DNA of 7,939 bases from Anaeromyxobacteraceae bacterium (GTDB lineage Bacteria; Myxococcota; Myxococcia; Myxococcales; Anaeromyxobacteraceae). Positions 1 through 7,854 of the stretch are shown here, piece after piece. Position numbers and translations under genes: made by a program. The stretch lies in NCBI GenBank assembly GCA_027349605.1, contig DAIEMM010000154.1, positions 1 to 7,939 on the forward strand, read 5' to 3'. How positions within the stretch are numbered: the stretch's first letter is position 1; each line of letters starts with the position of its first letter. The notes under the pieces were generated by a model, which was not told where the DNA came from, did no database searches, and was given only the letters and a program-made list of their open reading frames with translations.

Positions 1-351
1 CCCGGCCTCCGGGGGCTCGAAGCGGAACGACCCGCCCGCGCCACAGCGGACCGACGCGGCCGCGCCGCCGCGGGAGAAGGTGACCTCGGCTCCGGGGATT
101 CCCGCCCCGGTTCCCCGGGAGAGGACGGTTCCCTCGAAGGAGCCCCGGGGCGCCGGAGCCTCGACGGATCCGGCCGAGGGGAGGGGGACCGACTCGGCCG
201 CGACGACGGGCGCCGCGCGAGGGGCCGGGCCGGTGGCCGCCTCGATCGGGGCGGGGCCGGGACCCTCGGCTCCTCCCCGCCAGAGCCAGAGGGCGAGGAG
301 GGCCGCGAGGGCGACCCCGGCGAGGGCGGCGAGGGCTTGGCGGCGTCGCAT
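1..351 (-). CDS. Membrane-anchored or exported protein with carboxypeptidase-regulatory-like domain (partial, 3' end beyond window)
   Basis: The visible 117 codons start at the ATG whose complement is at 349-351 and stay open to the left edge. The N-terminus has an MRRRQ basic patch and then a hydrophobic stretch at about residues 6-24 (ALAALAGVALAALLALWLW), which is a signal peptide or signal anchor. No lipobox cysteine is seen. Residues 25-68 are a Pro/Ala-rich linker. From about residue 69 the pattern G-x-F-x-G-x-V, then G-x-P-G-A-x-V, then G-G-S-F-x-F resembles the first strands of a carboxypeptidase-regulatory-like (transthyretin-like) beta domain, common in large surface proteins of myxobacteria. 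The rest, including any catalytic part, is outside the window, so function is unknown. No close Shine-Dalgarno is visible; a GGAG lies about 17 nt upstream. No other in-frame ATG or GTG lies between this codon and the upstream in-frame stop. The gene diverges from the regulator at 446. The plus-strand open frame across this stretch is taken as a shadow. Confidence 0.6.
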   Translation of the reverse strand, partial: MRRRQALAALAGVALAALLALWLWRGGAEGPGPAPIEAATGPAPRAAPVVAAESVPLPSAGSVEAPAPRGSFEGTVLSRGTGAGIPGAEVTFSRGGAAASVRCGAGGSFRFEPPEAG

Positions 352-398
352 GTCCGGGGAAAACCCTACTCCACCGGCGGGGCGGACGCCACCTCCCG

Positions 399-425
399 TT
401 GACCCAGGAAGGGTCGCGTGTTAAT
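399..425 (+). promoter_or_regulatory. Putative sigma70-type promoter of the regulator-ahcY operon
   Basis: TTGACC at 399-404 matches five of six bases of the -35 consensus. A GTTAAT hexamer at 420-425 matches four of six of the -10 consensus with a 15-nt spacer. With the common 17-nt spacer the hexamer is TAATCC (422-427), which matches poorly. Transcription would start near 432, leaving a leader of only about 14 nt before the ATG at 446. No experimental support is available; the -35 call is better than the -10 call. Confidence 0.35.
401..415. repeat. Short inverted repeat GACCC-N5-GGGTC
   Basis: Perfect 5-bp arms (401-405 and 411-415) flank AGGAA. The repeat overlaps the end of the proposed -35 hexamer and the spacer. 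It could be half of a regulatory site or chance; a 5-bp arm in G/C-rich DNA is weak evidence on its own. Confidence 0.25.
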
Positions 426-447
426 CCGTTCATCCGGATAGACGAAT
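424..447. promoter_or_regulatory. Putative operator: 24-bp imperfect dyad overlapping the regulator start codon
   Basis: The dyad is centred between 435 and 436. Its core is the perfect 8-bp palindrome ATCCGGAT (432-439). Two mismatched pairs follow, then CGT (427-429) pairs with ACG (442-444), and after one mismatch AT (424-425) pairs with AT (446-447). Nine of twelve base pairs are symmetric. The site covers the proposed -10 region, the likely transcription start and the first two bases of the ATG at 446. That is a suitable place for repression by a dimeric winged-helix protein such as the ArsR-type product encoded immediately downstream. Binding by that protein is inference. Confidence 0.5.
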
Positions 448-1396
448 GGAATCTGCCGCCGCACGCCCCCACGGGCTCTTCGGATGGATGGAGGGGCTCG
501 CCGACCCGACGAGGCTCCGGCTCCTCCACGTCCTGGAGCGGCACGAGCTCGGCGTGGCCGAGCTCTGCGAGGTCCTGCAGCAGCCCCAGTCCACGGTGAG
601 CCGGCACCTCAAGGTCCTCTCCTCCCAGGGCTGGATCGAGGTGCGGCGGCACGGCGCCAACCGGATCTACCGGATGTCGGAGGGCATCGACCCGGCCGCC
701 CGGCGACTCTGGAAGGTCGCCCGGGGAGAGAGCGAGCGCTGGGCGACCCTCCAGCACGACCAGCTGCGGCTCGAGCGGCGGCTCCGGGAGCGGCGCGGCG
801 GCGGGGAGGACTTCTTCGCCGGAGCAGCCGGGGACTGGGACCGGCTCCGTGCCGAGTGGTACGGCACCGGCTTCGGGACGTCGGCCTTGCTCGCGCTCCT
901 GCCCCCCGACTGGACCGTCGCCGACCTGGGCTGCGGCACCGGCGCGCTCACCGCGGCGCTCGCGCCCGACGTCGCGCGGGTGGTCGGCGTCGACCGCTCG
1001 GCCGACATGCTCCGCTCCGCCCGCCGGCGCACCGCCGGCCACGCCAACGTGGAGCTGCGGCGTGGGACCCTCGAGGACCTGCCCCTCGACGACGCCTCCT
1101 GCGACGCCGCGCTGCTCGTCCTCTCGCTGGGCTGGGTGGCCGACCCGGACCGCGCCCTCTCCGAGGCGGCCCGGGTGGTCCGCCCGGGCGGCCGCATCGC
1201 GCTCGTCGACGCCGTCCTGCACGACGACGAGGACTTCCGCCGCCGCGCCGGCCAGGTCTGGCCGGGCTTCGAGCCCGCACGCGTGGTCGAGATGCTGCTC
1301 GCCGCCGGATTCCACGACGCCACCTGCCGCCCCTTGCCTCCCGAACCCGCCGCGAAGGGGCCCGCGCTGCTCCTCGCCCGTGCGCGGCGCCCCTGA
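446..1396 (+). CDS. ArsR-family winged-helix regulator fused to a class I SAM-dependent methyltransferase domain (SahR-like)
   Basis: The 316-residue protein has two parts. Residues about 12-80 are an ArsR/SmtB winged helix (LADPTRLRLL, then the recognition helix QPQSTVSRHLKVL, then the wing WIEVRRHGANRIYRM). The metal-binding ELCxC box is absent: only ELCEVL (C41) is present, so metal sensing is unlikely. Residues about 140-260 are a Rossmann methyltransferase fold with motif I VADLGCGTG (158-166), the acidic ribose-binding strand VVGVDRSADML (179-189), LPLDDASCDAA (212-222) and RVVRPGGRIALVD (243-255). The gene precedes ahcY by 45 nt in a likely operon. ArsR-family SahR proteins are known to control SAM-cycle genes, including ahcY, in Proteobacteria and to respond to SAH. 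A similar role is inferred here, with the methyltransferase fold as ligand sensor, active enzyme or both. ATG 446 has no clear Shine-Dalgarno; ATG 488 (residue 15) is an alternative but would trim residues just before the helix-turn-helix. Confidence 0.88.
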   Translation: MESAAARPHGLFGWMEGLADPTRLRLLHVLERHELGVAELCEVLQQPQSTVSRHLKVLSSQGWIEVRRHGANRIYRMSEGIDPAARRLWKVARGESERWATLQHDQLRLERRLRERRGGGEDFFAGAAGDWDRLRAEWYGTGFGTSALLALLPPDWTVADLGCGTGALTAALAPDVARVVGVDRSADMLRSARRRTAGHANVELRRGTLEDLPLDDASCDAALLVLSLGWVADPDRALSEAARVVRPGGRIALVDAVLHDDEDFRRRAGQVWPGFEPARVVEMLLAAGFHDATCRPLPPEPAAKGPALLLARARRP

Positions 1397-1423
1397 CCCC
1401 GTTAGCCAGAACCGCAACCCGAG

Positions 1424-1432
1424 AAGGAAGGA
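1424..1432 (+). promoter_or_regulatory. Ribosome binding site of ahcY
   Basis: AAGGAAGGA ends 9 nt before the ATG at 1442 and supports that start. It lies in the 45-nt gap after the regulator; no promoter or terminator-like hairpin was seen in the gap, consistent with co-transcription. Confidence 0.7.
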
Positions 1433-1441
1433 ACACGCAAG

Positions 1442-2911
<1,470 letters not shown>

Positions 2912-2926
2912 CCGGCCGCACGCGCC

Positions 2927-2935
2927 GGGAGGAGG
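2927..2935 (+). promoter_or_regulatory. Strong ribosome binding site supporting a GTG start at 2941
   Basis: GGGAGGAGG gives two overlapping GGAGG matches, 5 and 8 nt before the GTG at 2941. This is the best Shine-Dalgarno in the window and decides the GTG start of the split-barrel gene. Confidence 0.75.
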
Positions 2936-2940
2936 ACCCC

Positions 2941-3438
2941 GTGGCCGAAGAGAAGATCCCCGGACCGCCGCCCTCGGAGCTCGCTCCGGGCGCCTTCGAG
3001 CTGCTCGCCGCCGGCAGGGCGGGCGTCCTCTCCACCCTGTCGGCGCGCAAGCCGGGCTGGCCGCTCGGGTCGCTCGTCTCCTACGCGCTCGACGGGGTGG
3101 GGCGCCCCGTCTTCCTCTTCACCGAGCTCGCCCAGCACACCCGGAACCTCCGGGCGGACCCGCGCGCCTCCCTGTTCGTCCAGGAGGAGGGGGTGCGCAA
3201 CCCGCAGTCGTCGGGGCGGCTCGCCCTCCTCGGGACCCTCACGCTGGTCCCGGGTGGCGAGATGTCCGAGGCCCGCGACCGCTACGTGGCCGTCCACCCG
3301 GAGGGGAAATCCTTCGCCGAGCTGGGGGATTTCCTCTTCTGGCACATGAACGTGGAGGACGTGCACGTGGTGGGCGGCTTCGCGAAGGCGGGGTGGATGT
3401 CCTGGCAGGAGTTCCGGGAGAACGCCGCCGGGAAGTGA
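2941..3438 (+). CDS. Pyridoxamine 5'-phosphate oxidase-like (HugZ-type) FMN-binding split-barrel protein
   Basis: A 165-residue protein starting at GTG. The pattern LAAGRAGVLSTL (22-33), GWPLGSLVSYALD (39-51), PVFLFTELAQHTRNL (56-70) and DPRASLFVQEE (73-83) is typical of the PNPOx-like split barrel, close to the N-terminal domain of HugZ/HutZ-type haem-utilisation proteins. The tail DFLFWHMNVEDVHVVGGFAKAGW (about 130-152) is also usual for this family. The C-terminal DUF2470-like domain of full-length HugZ is absent, so this is the short single-domain form. The likely cofactor is FMN or another flavin and the substrate is unknown; PNPOx-like families also include F420- and haem-binding members. 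It sits 29 nt after ahcY on the same strand and is probably co-transcribed. A link to the SAM cycle is only suggested by position. Confidence 0.85.
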   Translation: MAEEKIPGPPPSELAPGAFELLAAGRAGVLSTLSARKPGWPLGSLVSYALDGVGRPVFLFTELAQHTRNLRADPRASLFVQEEGVRNPQSSGRLALLGTLTLVPGGEMSEARDRYVAVHPEGKSFAELGDFLFWHMNVEDVHVVGGFAKAGWMSWQEFRENAAGK

Positions 3439-3481
3439 CGCCCGGAACGCACTTCGTCGAGGCGCCGCGCCCCGGGCCGGG

Positions 3482-3488
3482 TTACAAA
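3482..3488 (+). promoter_or_regulatory. Possible -10 element (TTACAAA) just upstream of the M20 peptidase start
   Basis: TACAAA (3483-3488) matches four of six bases of TATAAT in an otherwise almost pure G/C stretch. It is placed so that transcription would begin within a few bases of the ATG at 3497. No convincing -35 is seen 15-18 nt upstream. The call is weak. Confidence 0.25.
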
Positions 3489-3496
3489 TGCGCGCC

Positions 3497-4891
3497 ATGG
3501 CCCACGAGACCGACCGCGCCCTCGAGCACTACAGGACCCACGCCGCCACCTACCTCGAAGATCTCAAGACCCTGGTCCGCATTCCCAGCGTCTCCTTCGT
3601 GGGCTTCCCGGCCGAGCCGGTGCGCAGGAGCGCCGAGGCCACCGCCGAGCTCCTGCGCCGGCGCGGCTTCACCCGCGTCGAGATCCTCGAGGTCGAGGGC
3701 GCGCACCCCTACGTCTTCGGCGAGCACGTGGCCGATCCCCAGGCTCCCACCGTGCTCCTCTACGCCCACCACGACGTCCAGCCCGCGGGCGACGAGGAGC
3801 TCTGGACCACGCCCCCCTTCGAGCCCAGCGAGCGGGGCGGGCGCCTCTTCGGACGGGGCGCCGCCGACGACAAGGGCGGCATCCTGGTCCACGCGGCGGC
3901 GGCCGACTCCTGGATCCGCGGGGCCGGCGGGCTCCCGCTGAACCTCAAGATCGTGATCGAGGGGGAGGAGGAGGTCGGCAGCGACCACCTGCCCCAGTTC
4001 ATCGAGAAGTACCGCGGCCGGCTCGACGCCGACGCGGTGGTCCTCACCGACACCTCCAACGTGGACGCCGGCGTCCCCTGCGTGACCATCGCGCTGCGGG
4101 GCCTGGTGGTGGCGGAGGTCGAGGTCCGGGCCCTCGAGCAGAGCGTCCACTCCGGAATGTGGGGCGGCCCCATCCCCGACCCGGTGATGGCGCTCGCCAA
4201 GATGCTCGCTCCGCTGGTCGACGCGGACGGCCGCATCGCCATCCCGGGCATCTACGACCAGGTGCGGCCGCTCACCGCGGCCGAGAGGCGGGCCATCGAG
4301 CTGCTCCCGGTCTCCCGCGAGGAGTTCCGGCGCCAGTCCGGCATGCGACCCGGCGTGAAGATGCTGGGCGACGCCCACCCGCTCGAGACCAACTGGTGGC
4401 AGCCGGCACTCTCGGTGAATGCGATCCAGGCCTCCAGCCGCAAGGACGCCCGGAACATCGTGAACGACGTGGCCTGGGCCCGGGTGGGGATCCGGCTCGT
4501 GCCCGACATGCAGCCCGCCGACGTCGCGCGGCGGCTCGAGGAGGCGCTGCGGAAGAACGCCCCCTGGGGCGTCGAGGTGAAGATCCACGTCCAGAGCCAC
4601 GGTCCGGCCTGGAAGACCGACGTGTCCCACCCGGCCTTCGAGGCCGCCTTCCGCGCGCTGCAGAAGGGCTACGGCCGGGAGCCGCTCGCCATCGGTTGCG
4701 GCGGGAGCATCGGCTTCGTCGAGCCGTTCGTGAACGCGCTGGGCGGGGTGCCCGCGCTCCTCATCGGGGTCGAGGATCCGAAGTCGAACGCCCATTCGGA
4801 GAACGAGAGCCTCGACCTGGCCGACTTCCAGGCCGCGATCCGCAGCGCCATCGTCCTCTACGGCGAGCTGGCCGGGGCCCTGCGAAGGTAG
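3497..4891 (+). CDS. M20 family metallopeptidase (dipeptidase / DapE-CN2-like)
   Basis: A 464-residue, predicted cytosolic two-zinc peptidase of the M20 dipeptidase group. Metal-site residues are intact: H91 and D93 in YAHHDVQP, bridging D124 in GRGAADDKGG, catalytic E158 and ligand E159 in EGEEEVGS, D185 in LTDTSN and H433 in AHSENE. The lid/dimerisation domain spans about 200-370 and includes RGLVVAEVEV and VHSGMWGG (H218), which in this family reaches across the dimer into the active site. Such enzymes cleave dipeptides or similar amides; the exact substrate cannot be read from the sequence. The in-frame ATG at 3488 would add three residues. Neither start has a Shine-Dalgarno, but a TTACAAA stretch lies just upstream, so a short-leader or leaderless start is possible. 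The gap to the previous gene is 58 nt, so it could be the last gene of the ahcY operon or have its own promoter. No signal peptide is seen. Confidence 0.93.
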   Translation: MAHETDRALEHYRTHAATYLEDLKTLVRIPSVSFVGFPAEPVRRSAEATAELLRRRGFTRVEILEVEGAHPYVFGEHVADPQAPTVLLYAHHDVQPAGDEELWTTPPFEPSERGGRLFGRGAADDKGGILVHAAAADSWIRGAGGLPLNLKIVIEGEEEVGSDHLPQFIEKYRGRLDADAVVLTDTSNVDAGVPCVTIALRGLVVAEVEVRALEQSVHSGMWGGPIPDPVMALAKMLAPLVDADGRIAIPGIYDQVRPLTAAERRAIELLPVSREEFRRQSGMRPGVKMLGDAHPLETNWWQPALSVNAIQASSRKDARNIVNDVAWARVGIRLVPDMQPADVARRLEEALRKNAPWGVEVKIHVQSHGPAWKTDVSHPAFEAAFRALQKGYGREPLAIGCGGSIGFVEPFVNALGGVPALLIGVEDPKSNAHSENESLDLADFQAAIRSAIVLYGELAGALRR

Positions 4892-4898
4892 CTCGATT

Positions 4899-4916
4899 CC
4901 CCCGGCCCCGCGGGGG
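4899..4916 (+). terminator. GC-rich hairpin after the M20 peptidase (weak terminator candidate)
   Basis: CCCCCG (4899-4904) can pair with CGGGGG (4911-4916) around a 6-nt loop, 7 nt after the M20 stop codon. No U-run follows, so it is not a classical intrinsic terminator. It may slow polymerase, protect an RNA 3' end, or be a by-product of high G+C. Confidence 0.25.
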
Positions 4917-4926
4917 CCCGCTGCGG

Positions 4927-4932
4927 TAACAT
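4927..4932 (+). promoter_or_regulatory. Possible -10 element (TAACAT) for glgP
   Basis: TAACAT matches four of six consensus -10 bases and is the only A/T-rich hexamer in the 79-nt gap before glgP. Transcription would start near 4939, giving a leader of about 32 nt. No good -35 hexamer is found at the right distance, where the sequence is only G and C. Confidence 0.25.
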
Positions 4933-4934
4933 GC

Positions 4935-4966
4935 CTCCCTTCCCGGACCGTCCCGGGAGCCAGGAG
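4935..4966 (+). promoter_or_regulatory. Leader hairpin and ribosome binding site of glgP
   Basis: TCCCGG (4941-4946) and CCGGGA (4953-4958) form a perfect 6-bp stem with a 6-nt loop. Beyond a small internal loop, CTCC (4935-4938) can also pair with GGAG (4963-4966), which is the core of the Shine-Dalgarno AGGAG (4962-4966) lying 4 nt before the ATG at 4971. The Shine-Dalgarno supports the start. Sequestration of it by the stem is possible but unproven, and the outer pairing exists only if transcription starts upstream of 4935. Confidence 0.35.
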
Positions 4967-4970
4967 ATCG

Positions 4971-7490
4971 ATGTCCGCGAGCAAGTTCCCCGACAGGCAG
5001 GGCGAGGAGGCCCGGGCGCTGGAGCGCGCCCGCGACCTCCCGAGCATCCGGACCGCGTCCGACGTGGACGCGCTGCGCCGCGCCTTCGCCGACCACCTGC
5101 AGTTCTCCATCGGCAAGGACGAGCACTCGGCCACCGCGCTCGACCGCTACCAGGCGGTGGCCGACGCGGTGCGCGACCGGATGATGCGCCACTGGCTGCA
5201 GACCCAGCAGACCTACTACCGGAGCGACGCCAAGCGGGTCTACTACCTCTCGCTCGAGTTCCTGATGGGCAAGGCCCTCGAGAACAACCTCCTCAACCTC
5301 GGCCTGCTCGACAACATGAAGGCGGCGCTGGCCGGCCTGGGGCTCGAGCTCTCCGACCTGTTCGTGCAGGAGCCCGACGCCGGCCTGGGGAACGGCGGCC
5401 TGGGACGGCTGGCCGCCTGCTTCCTCGACTCCATGGCCACGCTGGCGCTCCCGGCCTACGGGTACGGCATCCGCTACGAGTACGGCATCTTCGACCAGGA
5501 GATCCGCGACGGCTGGCAGGTGGAGCGCCCGGAGGAGTGGCTGCGCTTCGGGAACCCCTGGGAGATCGCACGCTCGGAGAACCAGGTCCCGGTGGCCTTC
5601 TTCGGGCGCACCGAGCGCTACGCCGGCCCGGACGGGCGCGAGCGGGTGCGCTGGATCGACTCCAAGCGCGTGCTGGGCATGGCCTACGACACGCCCATCG
5701 CCGGCTTCCGGAACCGCACCGTGAACACGCTCCGGCTGTGGCGGGCCCGCTCCCCGGCCGAGTTCGACCTGGCCGACTTCAACGCCGGCGACTACCTGGC
5801 CGCGGTCGAGGACAAGAACGTCTCCGAGAACATCTCCAAGGTGCTCTACCCGAACGACCTCACCGTGATGGGCAAGGAGCTGCGGCTGCAGCAGCAGTAC
5901 TTCTTCGTGGCCTGCTCGCTGCACGACATCGTCACCCGCCACCTCAAGGTGCACGCCTCCTTCGACGACTTCGCCGACAAGGTGGCCCTGCAGCTCAACG
6001 ACACCCACCCGGCCATCGCCATCGCCGAGCTGATGCGCATCCTCCTCGACGAGCACGGCCTGGAGTGGGCGAAGGCCTGGGCCATCTGCCAGACCGTGTT
6101 CGGGTACACCAACCACACCCTGCTCCCCGAGGCGCTCGAGAAGTGGACGGTCGACCTGCTCGGGCGGGTGCTGCCGCGCCACCTGGAGATCATCTACGAG
6201 GTGAACGGCCGGTTCCTGGCGCAGGTCCAGGGCGACGCGCGCTTCGACGCGGCGGCGGTGGAGCGCATGTCCCTCATCGAGGAGGGCATGCCCAAGCAGG
6301 TGCGCATGGCCAACCTGGCCGTGGTGGGCTCCCACTCGGTGAACGGGGTGGCGGCGCTGCACACCGAGCTCCTCCAGAACGAGCTCTTCCACGATTTCTT
6401 CCGGCTCTGGCCGGAGAAGTTCAACAACAAGACCAACGGCGTCACCCCGCGCCGCTGGATCCTCCAGGCCAACCCGGAGCTGGCCTCGGTGCTGAACGAG
6501 GTGGTCGGGCCGGGCTGGATCACCGACGCCGAGGAGCTCCGGCGGCTGGAGCTGGTGGTGGACGACGCCGCCTTCCGGCGCCGGTTCCGCGAGATCAAGC
6601 GGGACAACAAGGAGCGGCTCGCCGAGATCATCCTCCGCGAGAACGGCATCGAGGTGGACCCCACGTCGATGTTCGACGTCCAGGTGAAGCGGATCCACGA
6701 GTACAAGCGCCAGCTCCTCGACGTCTTCCACGTGATCCACCAGTACCTGCGCATGAAGGCCGACCGCGACTACCTGCCGGTGCCCCGCACCTGGATCTTC
6801 GCCGGCAAGGCCGCTCCCGGGTACGTGATGGCCAAGTGGATCATCAAGCTCATCAACTCGGTCGCGGCGGTGGTGAACGCCGACCCGGCGGTGAGCAGCC
6901 ACATGAAGGTGGTCTTCCTGCGCAACTACCGGGTGTCGCTCGCCGAGCGGATCTTCCCGGCCGCCGACCTCTCCGAGCAGATCTCCACCGCCGGCAAGGA
7001 GGCCTCCGGGACCGGCAACATGAAGTTCGCCCTGAACGGCGCCCTCACCATCGGCACGCTCGACGGCGCCAACGTGGAGATCCGGGAGGCGGTCGGCGCG
7101 GAGAACTTCTTCCTCTTCGGCCTCACCGTGCCCGAGGTGCGGGAGCTGAAGCGCGCGGGATACAACCCCTGGGACTGGTACCGCGGCAATCCCGACCTGA
7201 GGGCGGTGGTCGACGCCATCGCCGGCGGGACGTTCTACCCCGAGGAGCCGAGGCTCTTCCAGCCGGTGGTCGACTCCCTCCTCCACGGGGGCGACGCCTA
7301 CCTCCTCCTGGCCGACTTCGCCGCCTACGTGGCCGCACAGGAGCGCGTCTCCCAGGCCTGGCTCGACTACGAGCGCTGGACCCGCATGGCCATCCTCAAC
7401 GTGGCCCGCAGCGGACGCTTCTCCTCCGACCGAACCATCCGTCAATACGCCGAGGAGATCTGGGACGTGGGGCCCATCCCCATCGAGTAG
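4971..7490 (+). CDS. glgP: Alpha-glucan (glycogen/maltodextrin) phosphorylase, GT35 family
   Basis: An 839-residue cytosolic PLP-dependent enzyme, usual length for the family, that releases glucose-1-phosphate from the non-reducing ends of alpha-1,4-glucans using phosphate. Visible family motifs are YLSLEFLMG (92-100), GLGNGGLGRLAACF (138-151), NHTLLPEALE with active-site H382, KRIHEYKRQ (573-581, phosphate/PLP-phosphate region) and EASGTGNMKFALNG with the PLP-binding lysine K685. The protein runs intact from MSASKF to DVGPIPIE. The regulatory serine segment of the animal muscle enzyme is not seen at the N-terminus, so that kind of phosphorylation control is not expected. The start has AGGAG 4 nt upstream. 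No other glycogen genes (glgA, glgB, glgC, glgX) are in the window, so it appears to be a stand-alone locus; glycogen storage and use is the likely context. The product converges on the ATL gene with 16 nt between stops. The long open frame on the opposite strand is a G/C artefact. Confidence 0.98.
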   Translation: MSASKFPDRQGEEARALERARDLPSIRTASDVDALRRAFADHLQFSIGKDEHSATALDRYQAVADAVRDRMMRHWLQTQQTYYRSDAKRVYYLSLEFLMGKALENNLLNLGLLDNMKAALAGLGLELSDLFVQEPDAGLGNGGLGRLAACFLDSMATLALPAYGYGIRYEYGIFDQEIRDGWQVERPEEWLRFGNPWEIARSENQVPVAFFGRTERYAGPDGRERVRWIDSKRVLGMAYDTPIAGFRNRTVNTLRLWRARSPAEFDLADFNAGDYLAAVEDKNVSENISKVLYPNDLTVMGKELRLQQQYFFVACSLHDIVTRHLKVHASFDDFADKVALQLNDTHPAIAIAELMRILLDEHGLEWAKAWAICQTVFGYTNHTLLPEALEKWTVDLLGRVLPRHLEIIYEVNGRFLAQVQGDARFDAAAVERMSLIEEGMPKQVRMANLAVVGSHSVNGVAALHTELLQNELFHDFFRLWPEKFNNKTNGVTPRRWILQANPELASVLNEVVGPGWITDAEELRRLELVVDDAAFRRRFREIKRDNKERLAEIILRENGIEVDPTSMFDVQVKRIHEYKRQLLDVFHVIHQYLRMKADRDYLPVPRTWIFAGKAAPGYVMAKWIIKLINSVAAVVNADPAVSSHMKVVFLRNYRVSLAERIFPAADLSEQISTAGKEASGTGNMKFALNGALTIGTLDGANVEIREAVGAENFFLFGLTVPEVRELKRAGYNPWDWYRGNPDLRAVVDAIAGGTFYPEEPRLFQPVVDSLLHGGDAYLLLADFAAYVAAQERVSQAWLDYERWTRMAILNVARSGRFSSDRTIRQYAEEIWDVGPIPIE

Positions 7491-7506
7491 GCGGGCCCGG
7501 GCCGGG

Positions 7507-7854
7507 CTACCGCCGGCGCGGCGACCAGCCGAAGCGCGCCAGCGACACGCGCCCGCGTCCGTCGACCTCCACGCCCTCGTCCTCCAGCAGCGCCCGCTGC
7601 ACCGCCGAGCCCATGGGGTCGAGGATGGAGATGGCCGCCATGTCCCGCGGCCGGCTTCCCAGCACCCGCTGCCAGGGGATCATGTGACGGGTCCCCAGCA
7701 GCGCGGACAGGGCGTAGCCCACCTGGCGCGCCGAGCGCGGCTTCCCGGCCAGCAGGGCCACCTGGCCGTAGGTCGCCACGCGCCCGCGCGGGATCCGCGC
7801 CACCACGCGGTAATAGGCTCGCCACCCCGCAGGGGGCTCGCTCCGACGTGTCAT
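7507..7854 (-). CDS. Alkyltransferase-like protein (ATL; MGMT DNA-binding-domain family without the acceptor cysteine)
   Basis: A 115-residue protein with the fold of the C-terminal DNA-binding domain of O6-methylguanine-DNA methyltransferase. Seen features are RGRVATYGQVA with the conserved tyrosine Y29, SARQVGYAL with the base-flipping arginine R43, and IPWQRVLGS in place of PCHRV: the alkyl-acceptor cysteine position is tryptophan (W61). The end VDGRGRVSLARFGW is typical of bacterial ATLs. Family knowledge: ATLs bind O6-alkylguanine, flip it out, and direct it to nucleotide excision repair rather than removing the alkyl group. Start choice: ATG with complement at 7852-7854 gives the normal family length. 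In-frame GTG codons with complements ending at 7890 and 7926 would add 12 or 24 low-complexity residues, and the latter would overlap the start of the divergent gene at 7914. The Shine-Dalgarno is weak. The gene converges on glgP. Confidence 0.9.
   Translation of the reverse strand: MTRRSEPPAGWRAYYRVVARIPRGRVATYGQVALLAGKPRSARQVGYALSALLGTRHMIPWQRVLGSRPRDMAAISILDPMGSAVQRALLEDEGVEVDGRGRVSLARFGWSPRRR

Larger units (their letters stand above)
352..445. promoter_or_regulatory. Divergent intergenic control region
   Basis: These 94 bases separate the minus-strand gene starting at 351 from the plus-strand regulator starting at 446. The half nearer 446 is visibly less G/C-rich than the flanking genes and holds a TTGACC -35-like element, a short inverted repeat and a 24-bp dyad, listed separately. 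Toward the minus-strand gene only a weak TANNNT hexamer (TAGGGT read on the minus strand, 11 nt before its ATG) was seen. The region probably carries the promoters of both genes; assignment of individual elements is inference. Confidence 0.5.

Noticed and set aside
80..424. 114-codon plus-strand open frame at the left edge
   Set aside because: The product is a Pro/Ala/Gly/Arg-rich low-complexity chain. The minus strand over the same bases gives a signal-anchor sequence followed by a recognisable beta-domain pattern, which is a better explanation.
1397..1441. SAH riboswitch upstream of ahcY
   Set aside because: The gap is only 45 nt and shows neither the paired stems nor the conserved core expected of that riboswitch; it contains just a Shine-Dalgarno.
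3439..3496. Terminator or separate small gene between the split-barrel gene and the M20 gene
   Set aside because: No hairpin with a T-run and no small open frame with a ribosome binding site were found; only a possible -10 hexamer is noted.
3482..5134. 550-codon minus-strand open frame opposite the M20 peptidase
   Set aside because: Shadow of the real gene caused by codon bias; no domain signature or ribosome binding site.
4761..7445. 894-codon open frame on the minus strand opposite glgP
   Set aside because: The translation is a low-complexity mix rich in H, V, L, E and G with no recognisable domain. It mirrors the strong third-position G/C bias of glgP, which is an unmistakable gene with all family motifs.
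7491..7506. GC palindrome GGCCCGGGCC (7494-7503) between glgP and the ATL gene as a bidirectional terminator
   Set aside because: The palindrome has no loop and no U-run on either strand. Such 10-bp G/C palindromes are expected by chance in DNA of this composition.
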